Shown here piece by piece: positions 41,784 to 50,933 of a stretch of DNA of 64,000 nt. Below the pieces are notes generated by a model. That model saw only the letters and a program-made list of their open reading frames with translations. It made no database searches and had not been told where the DNA came from. The position numbers and the translations under genes were made by a program. The first letter of the stretch is position 1. The number at the start of each line of letters is the position of its first letter. This stretch comes from Granulosicoccaceae sp. 1_MG-2023 (GTDB lineage: Bacteria; Pseudomonadota; Gammaproteobacteria; Granulosicoccales; Granulosicoccaceae): positions 1 through 64,000 of the forward strand of contig JAUOPI010000014.1 of assembly GCA_030546905.1 (NCBI GenBank), given 5' to 3'.

Positions 41784-41993
41784 AATCCAACCCCGCAGGT
41801 CGCCTGCATGCAGGCTCCTACAATTACACGCTCTGTAGGAGCGGCCATGGCCGCGACCAGCGGTGCCAAATCCAACCCCGCAAGTCGCCTGCATGCAGGC
41901 TCCTACAATCACACACCCTGTAGGAGCGGCCACGGCCGCGACCAGCGGTGCCTAATCCAACCCCGCAGGTCGCCTGCATGCAGGCTCCTACAG
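41784..41993. repeat. Tandem 85-bp REP-like repeats (2.5 copies)
   Basis: Two complete 85-bp units (41784-41868, 41869-41953) and a half unit (41954-41993) are nearly identical. Each holds two palindromes: one around GTCGCCTGCATGCAGGC with flanking CTCCTACA, and one around TGTAGGAGCGGCCATGGCCG. The TGTAGGAGC core is inverted between them, as in paired REP elements (BIMEs) of Pseudomonas-like Gammaproteobacteria. The array lies between convergent mgtE and the AI-2E permease gene. Its last half-copy contributes the TAG stop of the permease gene. A degenerate trace of another copy precedes it (about 41768-41783). Confidence 0.9.
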
Positions 41994-43073
41994 TTCCGCT
42001 GCCTCACTATGCAATAACTTCGGCTCGCGGGCCGCCGGCCAGGCATTGATCACCGCCTGAATCAGCGTCGCCAGCGGGATCGCGAAAAATACACCCCACA
42101 CGCCCCACAGGCCGCCGAAAAACAGCACCGCAACGATAATCGCCAGCGGGTGCAGATTCACCACCTCGGAGAACAGCAAGGGCACCAGCACATTGCCGTC
42201 GAGGATTTGTATGACCTGATAGGCCAGCAGCAAATACCAGAACTGCGGCGTTATCCCCCACTGAAAAAAGGCAATAATGCCCACCGGCACGGTCACCGCG
42301 ACCGCCCCGACAAAGGGAATAATCACCGAAATGCCGACCAGAAAACTCAGCAACATGGCGAAGTTCAGTCCCATCAGGACGAAGGTCAGATAGGTCACAC
42401 CCCAGACGATAAGGATCTCGATAAACTTACCGCGGATATAGTTGGCGATCTTGCCGTCGACCTCCAACCACACAGCCAGTGACAACTCGCTGCTTTTGGG
42501 CAGGAATTTGCCCAGCCATTTGAGGATGATGTACTTGTCTTTAAGCGCAAAAAAGACAATCAACGGCACCAGCACGGCGTAGATGCCGAGCACCAGAATA
42601 TTGGCCACATTGGACAAGGAAAACGACACGATGGCCTGACCGATGGAGCCGACCTCGGTGCGCAGACTGGCGATAACCTCATCGACCTGCTCGACCGTAA
42701 ACAGCGTGGGATAGCGTTCCGGCAGTGTCATCAGCATATCCTGACCGGCGGTCACCATATTCGGCAACTCCCTGACCAACTGCGTGACCTGCTTGGACAG
42801 CAGCGGCACCACGCCGAACAACAGCCCCAGGGCAAAAACCACAAACACCAACAACACCAGGGTCGCGGCTATGGTTCTGGGAATCCCCCAGCGGTTCATA
42901 GAGGTAACCAGACCATCAAGCAGATAAGCCAACACCACCGCCACAAGCACAGGGGCGAGAATGTCGCCGAGCAGGATGACAATCCCGAACAGGATAGTCA
43001 GCCCCAGCATCAGAATTACTGCCTGCGGATCGGTAAAGTGCCGGTAGTACCAGTCTCGGATGACGTTATACAT
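41988..43073 (-). CDS. AI-2E family transporter (TqsA/PerM-like permease)
   Basis: A 361-residue membrane protein with about eight hydrophobic segments. The pattern AVILMLGLTILFGIVILLGD, VLAYLLDGLVTSMNRWGIPR, KFIEILIVWGVTYLTFVLMG, VIIPFVGAVAVTVPVGIIAF, and LVPLLFSEVVNLHPLAIIVA is characteristic. Members export autoinducer-2 or act as Na+(Li+)/H+ antiporters; the role here is open. I chose ATG 43073. Upstream frame lacks homology. The TAG stop at 41988-41990 lies inside the last REP-like half-copy, so the final residues may have been altered by the repeat's insertion. Confidence 0.9.
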   Translation of the reverse strand: MYNVIRDWYYRHFTDPQAVILMLGLTILFGIVILLGDILAPVLVAVVLAYLLDGLVTSMNRWGIPRTIAATLVLLVFVVFALGLLFGVVPLLSKQVTQLVRELPNMVTAGQDMLMTLPERYPTLFTVEQVDEVIASLRTEVGSIGQAIVSFSLSNVANILVLGIYAVLVPLIVFFALKDKYIILKWLGKFLPKSSELSLAVWLEVDGKIANYIRGKFIEILIVWGVTYLTFVLMGLNFAMLLSFLVGISVIIPFVGAVAVTVPVGIIAFFQWGITPQFWYLLLAYQVIQILDGNVLVPLLFSEVVNLHPLAIIVAVLFFGGLWGVWGVFFAIPLATLIQAVINAWPAAREPKLLHSEAAEL

Positions 43074-43204
43074 GTACGAGGAAAATCCGTTTGTTGTGAG
43101 CGCCACATCGGGCGCGGTTGTCGCTGAGCATGCGCCCGGTCCGGGAACCGGCCACACGCAAACCGGCCCTAGTATACAGAACTCTTATGACACTACAGCC
43201 GACC

Positions 43205-43567
43205 TTAGTCGCAGGTGCCGGCGCTACGGCGCCGGGATTCATCAGCAAACAACTGCTCGATATCGCGGATCACCTCCGCCGCCTCACGCCCCTGCAACAG
43301 GTGTTCGCTCATCAGCGCCGAGGCGCGGGTCAGAAGCGTGTCGGTGTCCAGCCCGGCATAGGCACCGCGCATGCGTTTAAGAGCGGCGATCACGGTTTCG
43401 TCCGGCGGCCCCGGCGGGACGACATCCGGACCCCGGTAAGGCGCCGCTTGCGCGGCCGGAGATGCGTTGTTGGCAAGTAAAAATCTGGCGAAATCGAGAA
43501 GAGAACGGCGCGAAGCCGCGTCAAGCCGGGCAAAGACGGCCAGTAACTCAGCTTGTTGATCGGGCAT
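43205..43567 (-). CDS. Hypothetical protein
   Basis: A 120-residue acidic, helix-rich protein, soluble. It starts MPDQQAELLAVFARLDAASR. An N-terminal helical segment (RSLLDFARFLLANN) resembles those of small DUF2281-like or anti-toxin-like proteins. A Pro-rich linker is followed by a C-terminal segment (VIAALKRMRGAYAGLDTDTL and a terminal helix). I do not recognise a family. The start codon lies inside a 15-bp perfect inverted repeat, with no visible ribosome-binding site. It lies between the LysR gene and the permease gene on the same strand. Confidence 0.6.
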   Translation of the reverse strand: MPDQQAELLAVFARLDAASRRSLLDFARFLLANNASPAAQAAPYRGPDVVPPGPPDETVIAALKRMRGAYAGLDTDTLLTRASALMSEHLLQGREAAEVIRDIEQLFADESRRRSAGTCD

Positions 43568-43613
43568 AGGTGACAATCAGCAACAGTGAACACAGATACT
43601 GATTGTCACCTAT
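43566..43613. repeat. 15-bp perfect inverted repeat over a start codon
   Basis: ATAGGTGACAATCAG at 43566-43580 is matched exactly by its complement at 43599-43613, with an 18-base spacer. It covers the first bases of the hypothetical gene's start codon at 43567. No T-run follows on either strand, so an intrinsic terminator is unlikely. Confidence 0.85.
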
Positions 43614-43662
43614 TCCCGCGTGCGGCGCAGTGAAATGCGCGGAAATGTTTTTGCTACGTGTT

Positions 43663-44559
43663 TCAGTGCTCGCCGCAATAGCTGCGGGCAAACTGGAATA
43701 ACTCATCCATCAGCTGACTGCGGAACTTCTGCCGCTGGCGGACAAACGCAAACTGGCGCTGCAGCGCGGGGCGCAGCTCAATGGCCGCCAGCGTGCCGAG
43801 TCGCAACTCCTTGTCAATCGCCGCCGAGGACAACACGGAAATTCCCATCCCCGCCTCGACCGCGCCCTTGACCGCCTCGGTACTGCCCAGCTCCATGGCC
43901 ACATTCATGGCGCTCTGGTCACACTGGTGTTCCTTCAGGTAATCCGACAGCACAGCGCGGGTGCCGGCACCGGCCTCACGCATAATGAAAGGGAAATCGA
44001 GCAAATCCTGCGGCGTCAGAAAGTCCCGCCCGGCCAGTTCGTGCTGCGGCGGCACGATCACCACCAGACGGTCGACCTGACAGGCTTCCACCAGCAGCAG
44101 CTTATTGTTGATCTGGCCTTCGACAATACCGAGATCTATGGCGTTATCCTCGACCATGGTCACGACCGCACCGGTATTTGCCACCTTCAGGCGGATCGTC
44201 ACATCCGGAAAACGTGCCTTAAAGTCACCGAGCAACGCCGGCAGCATGTATTCGGCAATCGTCGTCGAGGCGCCGATCGTGATGCAACCGGCATTATCGC
44301 CGGTCAGATTCTTCACATTGGCTTCCATCTCATCGTAAAGCTCGAAGATCCGCGCCGCATAGCGGTCGACGATCTTACCCGCCTCTGTCAGGCTGATCTT
44401 ATTGTGCCCGCGGTCAAACAGGCGGGTGTTGAAGTCTTCCTCCAACTGACGCACCTGAAAGGTGACTGCCGGCTGCGTCATATTGAGGAGGTCGGCGGCC
44501 TTGGTAAAACTCAGCACGCCGGCGACTGTGTGAAAGACCTGTAACCGTCGGTCGGACAT
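43663..44559 (-). CDS. LysR family transcriptional regulator, CysL/CbbR-like
   Basis: A 298-residue LysR regulator. The helix-turn-helix is RRLQVFHTVAGVLSFTKAAD, then MTQPAVTFQVRQLEEDFNTR and LFDRGHNKISLTEAG. The ligand domain holds ITIGASTTIAEYMLPALLGD and AIDLGIVEG, as in the CysL/CbbR and selenium-metabolism-associated LysR groups. The ATG at 44559 is selected by family length. It follows the RND permease gene by 54 bases on the same strand and so may be co-transcribed and regulate the pump. The inducer is unknown. Confidence 0.88.
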   Translation of the reverse strand: MSDRRLQVFHTVAGVLSFTKAADLLNMTQPAVTFQVRQLEEDFNTRLFDRGHNKISLTEAGKIVDRYAARIFELYDEMEANVKNLTGDNAGCITIGASTTIAEYMLPALLGDFKARFPDVTIRLKVANTGAVVTMVEDNAIDLGIVEGQINNKLLLVEACQVDRLVVIVPPQHELAGRDFLTPQDLLDFPFIMREAGAGTRAVLSDYLKEHQCDQSAMNVAMELGSTEAVKGAVEAGMGISVLSSAAIDKELRLGTLAAIELRPALQRQFAFVRQRQKFRSQLMDELFQFARSYCGEH

Positions 44560-44613
44560 AAACTCTGCTCCAGCGCCCTCTGTTAACCGGCGGGGTGAAC
44601 CCCGCCCGGTCAA

Positions 44614-47600
44614 TCAGGCGGGTATTTCGAAACGTTTACGCATAAAGGCGTAATACAAAACCGGAATCACCATCAACGTCAGCAAGGTCGAGACGAAAAT
44701 ACCTGAGATCAGGGAAATCGCCAGACCGCTGAAGATCGGATCATCGAGAATAAACACCGCACCGAGCATGGCTGCCAGGGCAGTCAACACGATCGGCTTG
44801 GTACGCACCGCCGCCGCATTGATCACCGCATCCTGGAACGGCGTGTTCTGATAGCGGACCTGATGGTTTATAAAGTCGACCAGCAGGATCGAGTTACGCA
44901 CGATAATCCCCGCCAGCGCGATCATGCCGATCATCGACGTCGCGGTAAAAGGCGCACCGGCCAGCGCATGCCCCGGCATCACACCGATAATGGTCAGCGG
45001 AATCGGCGCCATGATAATCAGCGGCACCAGATAAGAGCCGAACTGTGCCACCACCAACAGGTAGATCAGAATCATGCCCACGCCGTAGGCGATGCCCATA
45101 TCGCGGAACGTCTCATAGGTGATCTGCCACTCCCCGTCCCACTTGATGCTGTAGTTATACGGGTTCTGCGGCTGATCGATCAGGTACTGATGCGAGACCT
45201 TCTGCGCCACCGCATCGTCCGGGTCCTTGTCATTGAGACCGAAAAAGACCTCAAACATGCCGTACAGCGGGCTGTCCAGTTCACCGGCCATATCCCCGGT
45301 GACAAACACCACCGGCAACAGATCCTTGTGATAGATGGTTTTCTCCAGCGGCGCTTCACGCACGGAAACCACCTCGGACAAGGCCACCATTTCGCCGGAG
45401 GCCGATTTCACACGGTAAGCCAGGATCGCATTCAGATCGGCTTTATCGGCGTTGCTGAACTCAGCCCGCACCGGCACCTCGTACTTGATATTCGGGCCGT
45501 GCAGAAAGCCGATATCCAGTCCGCCGACGGCCGCACTCAAGGCCTGCGCCACGCTGGCCTGGGAAATACCGAGCAGGCTGGCACGCTGGCGATCCACCAC
45601 CATCACCAGGCGTTCGACGTCCGCCTCGACGGTGTTGTCCACATCGATAATATCCGGCGTATTGCGCAGTACCTCCGTCAGCTCACGGGCCAGCGTGATC
45701 TGCCCGTCATATTCCGGGCCATAGACTTCAACCACCAGCGGCGACATCACCGGCGGACCCGGCGGCACCTCCACCACTTTGACATTGGCATCAAAGCCCG
45801 CCCCGATTTCCTGCAAAGGCCCGCGCATGGCCAGCGCAATATCGTGGCTTTGTTTGTCGCGGTCATGCTTATCGACCAGATTGACCTGAATATCGCCGGC
45901 ATTGCTGCTTTCGCGCAGGTAGTACTGACGCACCAGACCGTTGAAGTTAATCGGCGCGGCGGTGCCGTTATAGATCTGGTAGTCCAGCACTTCCGGCACG
46001 GTGGCGATGTAATCGGCCAGCGCATCCAGGGTCGCGCCGGTGCGTTCCAGCGTCGTGCCTTCGGGCATATCGACGATCACCTGAATCTCGGACTTGTTAT
46101 CGAAGGGCAGCATTTTCAACACCACCAGCTGCACCACCGCCAGCGACACCGAGGCAACAATCAGCAGCGAGATACCACCGAGCAGCAGTACCCGCGGCCA
46201 ACGTCCCTGCTTGCCACGCAGAAACGGCGTCATCAGACGATTGAAAAAGCCGTACAAACGCCCCTTGGCAGTCTCATCGAAGTCCGCACCGTGCGCGGCC
46301 TGCGCCGCGAACTGACGCCCCAGCACTGCGTTGGTCATCCACGGCGTGACCACAAAAGCCACCATCAGGGAGATCAGCATACCCATGCTGGCATTGATCG
46401 GGATCGGACTCATATACGGGCCCATCAGACCGGTGACAAACGCCATCGGCAGCAGCGCCGCGATGACCGTAAAAGTCGCCAGAATGGTCGGACCACCCAC
46501 TTCATCGACCGCCCGCGGGATCGCTTCGATCAGATTACGCGCGCCCATATGAATATGCCGGTGAATGTTCTCCACCACCACAATCGCGTCATCGACCAGA
46601 ATTCCGATCGAGAAAATCAGCGCAAACAGCGACACCCGGTTGAGGGTAAAACCCCACGCCCAGGAGGCGAACAAGGTCATGGCCAGGGTGATAATCACCG
46701 CAGCACCGACAATAAAGGCTTCTTTGATACCCAGCGCAAACACCACCAGCAACACCACAATACCGGTGGCAAAGGCCAGCTTGCCGATCAGTTTCTTGGC
46801 TTTGGCATCCGCGGTTTCGCCGTAGTTACGGGTTACCGCCACATTCACGCCTTCGGGGATCAGGGTGTCTTGCAGTTCACCGACCCGCTCGATCAGCGCA
46901 TTGGCGATATCCACCGCATTGGTACCGGGCTTTTTCGCCACCGCGATCGTCACAGCCGGATGCTTACCCGGCACCGGCGCGGCATTGTCATGACGTTCGG
47001 CCTGCAGGCCCTGACCGTACCAGACCAGCTGTTCCGGGTAATCCGGCCCCAGCGAGACCTCCGCCACATCGGCCAGATAGACCGGCGCGCCGTTATTGGC
47101 ACCGACCACCAGCGAGCCGATCTGATCGGGCGTGGTCATAAACTCGCCGGCCTGAATCTGAATTTCGCGCCCGCCGCTCACCACGGAACCGGCATCCAAG
47201 CTGCTGTTGCCGGCACTCAGGGCATTTTGCAGGCTGTTGATATCAATCCCGTAAGCGCCCATCCGTTGCGGATCGAGCTGCACCTTAACCACCGTTTCCG
47301 GGCCGCCGATGGTGTAGATATCGCGGGTGCCCTTAATCCGTTTCAGCTCTATTTCCAGCCCGTGCGCCACCTTCAGCAGATCGTAAGCACCGCGGGTTTC
47401 ATCCTCTGTCCACAGCGTCAGCGCCACAATCGGCACATCATCTATGCCCATCGGCCGGATAATCGGCTGCATCACGCCCAGCCCTGACGACAGCCAGTCC
47501 TGATTGGAGTAGATCTTGTTGTACAGGCGCACAATCGCGTCCGTGCGGTCTTCACCGACCTTGTACTGCACCGTCAGCACCGACATGCCCGGCTGCGACA

Positions 47601-47877
47601 CCGAGTACACATGCTTGATCCCGGCGATCTCAGACAAGACCTGCTCGGCCGGTGTGCTGACCAGATCCTCGACCTCTTTGGCCGTCGCGCCCGGATAGGC
47701 GATAAAAACATTGGCAAAGGTGACATTGATCTGCGGCTCTTCTTCGCGCGGCGTCACCATCACCGCAAACAGCCCCATCAGCACCCCCACCAGCGCCAGC
47801 AGCGGCGTGATCTGACTGGTCAGAAACTGCCGGGCAATCCGCCCGGAAATACCGAGTTTTGATTGCGACTCACTCAT
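44614..47877 (-). CDS. RND family efflux permease (AcrB/SwrC-like)
   Basis: A 1087-residue inner-membrane proton-driven efflux permease with the usual two-fold repeat of six transmembrane helices and large periplasmic loops. The N-terminal start is FLTSQITPLLALVGVLMGLF. TM4 holds LIFSIGILVDDAIVVVENIH with the paired Asp needed for proton relay. The second half contains LIYLLVVAQFGSYLVPLIIM and MIGMIALAGIIVRNSILLVD. It is most like the HAE1 or the SwrC/VexF-type groups that export hydrophobic compounds. It shares one base with the adaptor gene's end. No outer-membrane factor is in the operon. The TolC-like channel at 26.6 kb may serve. Confidence 0.92.
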   Translation of the reverse strand: MSESQSKLGISGRIARQFLTSQITPLLALVGVLMGLFAVMVTPREEEPQINVTFANVFIAYPGATAKEVEDLVSTPAEQVLSEIAGIKHVYSVSQPGMSVLTVQYKVGEDRTDAIVRLYNKIYSNQDWLSSGLGVMQPIIRPMGIDDVPIVALTLWTEDETRGAYDLLKVAHGLEIELKRIKGTRDIYTIGGPETVVKVQLDPQRMGAYGIDINSLQNALSAGNSSLDAGSVVSGGREIQIQAGEFMTTPDQIGSLVVGANNGAPVYLADVAEVSLGPDYPEQLVWYGQGLQAERHDNAAPVPGKHPAVTIAVAKKPGTNAVDIANALIERVGELQDTLIPEGVNVAVTRNYGETADAKAKKLIGKLAFATGIVVLLVVFALGIKEAFIVGAAVIITLAMTLFASWAWGFTLNRVSLFALIFSIGILVDDAIVVVENIHRHIHMGARNLIEAIPRAVDEVGGPTILATFTVIAALLPMAFVTGLMGPYMSPIPINASMGMLISLMVAFVVTPWMTNAVLGRQFAAQAAHGADFDETAKGRLYGFFNRLMTPFLRGKQGRWPRVLLLGGISLLIVASVSLAVVQLVVLKMLPFDNKSEIQVIVDMPEGTTLERTGATLDALADYIATVPEVLDYQIYNGTAAPINFNGLVRQYYLRESSNAGDIQVNLVDKHDRDKQSHDIALAMRGPLQEIGAGFDANVKVVEVPPGPPVMSPLVVEVYGPEYDGQITLARELTEVLRNTPDIIDVDNTVEADVERLVMVVDRQRASLLGISQASVAQALSAAVGGLDIGFLHGPNIKYEVPVRAEFSNADKADLNAILAYRVKSASGEMVALSEVVSVREAPLEKTIYHKDLLPVVFVTGDMAGELDSPLYGMFEVFFGLNDKDPDDAVAQKVSHQYLIDQPQNPYNYSIKWDGEWQITYETFRDMGIAYGVGMILIYLLVVAQFGSYLVPLIIMAPIPLTIIGVMPGHALAGAPFTATSMIGMIALAGIIVRNSILLVDFINHQVRYQNTPFQDAVINAAAVRTKPIVLTALAAMLGAVFILDDPIFSGLAISLISGIFVSTLLTLMVIPVLYYAFMRKRFEIPA

Positions 47878-48935
47878 TACTGCGCTCCGTGTGTGGCCTT
47901 GGCACCCTGTTCCTTAATGTAAATTCCGGCCGCCACCGGGTCCGCGGCCACCTGTTCACCGGCCTGCAAGCCGGACAGCACCTCGACCTGCCCGTCTGTT
48001 TCGTGTCCCAGACGCACCTGACGCAGCGAGACCCGGCCTTCATCGTCAGCCACATACACGCCGGTCAGTTCCGAGCGGTAGACGACGGCCGTGGCCGGCA
48101 CGGTCAGCGCCTCATGGCTGTCCACATCAAAAGCCACTTTCACCAGCATGCCGGGAAACAGGCCCTGCGCGCCCTCTTCGAGCTGAATCCGCACGCGGAA
48201 GGTGTTGGTGGCGCTGTCGGCATAAGGGAAGAAAGTCAGATCGGATGACTGAATCGACGAGCCGTCAGGCAGCAGCACACTGGCCGAACCGGCCTGACGC
48301 ACGCCGCCGATCAGCCGTTGCGGCACGTTGACCGTGACGCGCAGATTCTCCAGCGAGATACCACTCATCAGCGGCACGCCCGGTGAAGCGGCTTCGCCGG
48401 GTTCAACAAAGCGCTCGGTGACAATCCCCGCATAGGGCGCGCGGATCACCGTACGCGAGAGCTCTTCCTCGGCCGATTTGACCGCCGCCTCAGCGGCTTT
48501 GACCGCCGCGCGGGCCGAATTCAGCGCCGCATTGGCCGAATCCAGCTGCGACTTGGCGACCAGGCGTTTTTCGTAGATATCGGCGATACGCCGCTGCTCG
48601 TCACGCGCTTCGACATAGCGTGCCTGAGCCGAATCGAGCTGCGCGCGAGCCTGCGCCACGGCGGCACGCTGGGTATTGTTACGCAGTTTGAGAATGACCG
48701 CTCCCTTCTCGACAAAATCGTCCACATCGTAGTTAATTTCGGTCACCGTACCGCTGGTCTGTGCCGAGACCGTACTGCTGTTAACCGCTTCCAGTGTGCC
48801 GTCAAGCACCTGCCGGTCAGCAAGCGACACGCTCTGCACAGCGTAGGTGGCAAAGGGATAATCAGTGGCGGCCTGAGCGCCCGGCAGGGCATAAACGGCC
48901 AGCGTCAATAATGAGGCCCGGATCAACGCACGCAT
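47877..48935 (-). CDS. RND periplasmic adaptor (membrane fusion protein)
   Basis: A 352-residue adaptor. A signal peptide of ~22 residues ends at GAQA. Lipoyl-type halves (SAQTSGTVTEINYDVDDFVE and VIRAPYAGIVTERFVEPGEA) flank a helical hairpin (~95-160, Ala/Gln/Arg-rich). A beta-barrel (VNVPQRLIGG) and a membrane-proximal domain with VPATAVVYRSELTGVYVADD follow. It bridges the RND permease to an outer-membrane channel. It is the first gene of the RND operon and lies behind a strong dyad (49019-49038), its probable regulatory site. Confidence 0.92.
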   Translation of the reverse strand: MRALIRASLLTLAVYALPGAQAATDYPFATYAVQSVSLADRQVLDGTLEAVNSSTVSAQTSGTVTEINYDVDDFVEKGAVILKLRNNTQRAAVAQARAQLDSAQARYVEARDEQRRIADIYEKRLVAKSQLDSANAALNSARAAVKAAEAAVKSAEEELSRTVIRAPYAGIVTERFVEPGEAASPGVPLMSGISLENLRVTVNVPQRLIGGVRQAGSASVLLPDGSSIQSSDLTFFPYADSATNTFRVRIQLEEGAQGLFPGMLVKVAFDVDSHEALTVPATAVVYRSELTGVYVADDEGRVSLRQVRLGHETDGQVEVLSGLQAGEQVAADPVAAGIYIKEQGAKATHGAQ

Positions 48936-49018
48936 AAGATTAAGACTCCGTATCTGTCTGATGCCGCCTTTGCAGGCCGGCGGGCGATAAATTTTCCGTT
49001 AGAATATCAAATACAATT

Positions 49019-49038
49019 ATATTAGAACATACTAATAT
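49019..49038. promoter_or_regulatory. Palindromic operator-like site upstream of RND operon
   Basis: ATATTAG (49019-49025) and its exact complement CTAATAT (49032-49038) are separated by six bases, inside a strikingly AT-rich stretch (about 49000-49050). It is 84 bases upstream of the adaptor start and 148 bases upstream of proS. The symmetry and length fit a dimeric winged-helix repressor. No such repressor gene is adjacent. Confidence 0.6.
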
Positions 49039-49185
49039 ATAAAAAATATCGCTTGCGAGCCTCCCCGGCGCTGCATGACGCGCAACCGGACCTGCAACGT
49101 AAGACCGGTGCAGCTCAGCTTTACCGGCATTTATTCGCAGGGCCGGAAGGCATACAATTGCCCTTTTTGAATATAGAGAAAGAAC

Positions 49186-50889
49186 ATGCGCGTTTCACAG
49201 TTTCATCTTGCCACGCTCAAAGAAACGCCCAACGACGCGGAGGTGGTCAGCCACCGCCTGATGTTGCGTGCGGGTTTGATCAAACAGCTGGCCTCGGGCC
49301 TGTATACCTGGATGCCGCTGGGTTTGCGCGTGCTGCGCAAGGTCGAAAACGTGGTGCGCGAAGAAATGGACCGCGCCGGCGCCATTGAACTGCTGATGCC
49401 GGCGGTGCAACCGGCCGAGCTGTGGCAGGAGTCCGGTCGCTGGGAGCAATACGGCCCGGAACTGCTGCGCGTGCATGACCGGCATAACCGGGAATTCTGT
49501 ATCGGTCCGACCCACGAAGAAGTGATCACCGATATCGCCCGCAAAGAGCTCAAAAGCTACAAGCAGCTGCCGGTCAATTACTATCAGATCCAGACCAAGT
49601 TCCGCGACGAAATCCGCCCCCGCTTCGGCGTGATGCGCGGCCGCGAGTTCCTGATGAAGGACGCCTACTCCTTCCACATCTCGTCCGAGTCACTGCAAGA
49701 AACCTTTGACGTGATGCATGACGCCTATTGCAAGGTATTTAACCGTCTGGGCCTGAAATTCCGCGCGGTCGACGCCGACAGCGGCAGCATCGGCGGCGCC
49801 CAGTCCAAGGAGTTTCACGTGCTGGCCGACAGCGGCGAAGACGCCATCGCCCACTCCACCGACAGCGACTACGCGGCCAATATCGAAAAAGCCGTGGCGA
49901 TCTGCTCGCGCTCACGTCAGGCGCCCACCGAAGAGATGCAGGAAGTGGCCACGCCCGGTGTGAAAACCATGCTGGACCTCTGCGATTTCCTCGATATGCC
50001 GGCCGACAAAGGCGTGAAAACCCTGCTGGTCAAAGGCGTCGACGATCCGGTTATCGCCATCGTGCTGCGCGGCGACCACGAGCTCAATGAAATCAAGCTG
50101 GAGAAATTCCCAAACATCGCCAAGCCGCTGACCTTTGTCTCACCGGAAGAATGCAAAGCCGCGGTCGGTGCCGAACCCGGTTCAATCGGCCCGGTCGGCC
50201 TGGATATTCCGGTTTACGCCGACATTTCCGCCACTGCGCTGAACGACTTTGTCTGCGGCGCCAATAAAGACGGTTATCACCTGACCGGCGTGAACTGGGG
50301 CCGCGATCTGCCCGAAGCCTTCCCCGCCGATATCCGCAATGTGGTCGAAGGCGATCCCTCACCGGACGGCAAAGGCACACTGAAAATCGTACGCGGCATC
50401 GAAGTCGGGCATATCTTCCAGCTCGGGGACAAATACTCCGCAGCCATGGACGCCACCGTACTCGATGAGCAAGGCAAGAAAACCGTGATGCAGATGGGCT
50501 GCTACGGCATCGGCGTCTCACGCATTGTGGCCGCCGCCATCGAACAGAACCACGACGACAACGGCATTATCTGGCCGGCTGCCATGGCGCCGTTTCAGGT
50601 TGCCATCACGCCGATCAATATGCACAAATCGGAAAACCTCGCCAAAGCGGTCAAGGCACTTTATGCCGAACTGCGCGAACGCGGTGTGGACGTGTTGCTT
50701 GACGACCGCAACACCCGCCCCGGCATTATGTTTGCCGATATGGAGCTGATCGGTATTCCGCATCGCATCGTGATGAGCGACCGCGGTCTGGAAGCCGGCA
50801 CCGTGGAATACAAAGGTCGCAGCGACAGCCAGTCACGCGACATTCCACGCAGCGAACTGCTCGCCGAACTGACCCGCCTGCTGGCCTGA
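49186..50889 (+). CDS. proS: Prolyl-tRNA synthetase
   Basis: A 567-residue class II synthetase of the bacterial type (E. coli 572). Motif 1 lies in [20 protein letters not shown]. Motif 2 is [20 protein letters not shown], then [20 protein letters not shown] and [12 protein letters not shown]. The INS editing domain spans ~230-400 ([20 protein letters not shown]). Motif 3 and the anticodon-binding domain follow ([20 protein letters not shown], then [12 protein letters not shown]). It charges tRNA-Pro and edits Ala-tRNA-Pro. It is divergent from the RND operon. Confidence 0.97.
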   Translation: MRVSQFHLATLKETPNDAEVVSHRLMLRAGLIKQLASGLYTWMPLGLRVLRKVENVVREEMDRAGAIELLMPAVQPAELWQESGRWEQYGPELLRVHDRHNREFCIGPTHEEVITDIARKELKSYKQLPVNYYQIQTKFRDEIRPRFGVMRGREFLMKDAYSFHISSESLQETFDVMHDAYCKVFNRLGLKFRAVDADSGSIGGAQSKEFHVLADSGEDAIAHSTDSDYAANIEKAVAICSRSRQAPTEEMQEVATPGVKTMLDLCDFLDMPADKGVKTLLVKGVDDPVIAIVLRGDHELNEIKLEKFPNIAKPLTFVSPEECKAAVGAEPGSIGPVGLDIPVYADISATALNDFVCGANKDGYHLTGVNWGRDLPEAFPADIRNVVEGDPSPDGKGTLKIVRGIEVGHIFQLGDKYSAAMDATVLDEQGKKTVMQMGCYGIGVSRIVAAAIEQNHDDNGIIWPAAMAPFQVAITPINMHKSENLAKAVKALYAELRERGVDVLLDDRNTRPGIMFADMELIGIPHRIVMSDRGLEAGTVEYKGRSDSQSRDIPRSELLAELTRLLA

Positions 50890-50898
50890 TACTGACGT

Positions 50899-50923
50899 CT
50901 GCGGGGTGGCTCCCACCCCGCAG
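50899..50923 (+). terminator. GC-rich hairpin after proS
   Basis: TGCGGGGTGG and its complement CCACCCCGCA form a 10-bp perfect stem with a three-base loop. No T-run follows, so it may only pause transcription or protect the proS mRNA 3' end before the glycosyltransferase gene. Confidence 0.45.
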
Positions 50924-50933
50924 CGACGCCGGC

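Noticed and set aside
44863-47487. 874-codon plus-strand open frame inside the RND permease gene
   Set aside because: It is His/Gln/Arg-rich with no domain. The RND gene on the other strand has all expected motifs.
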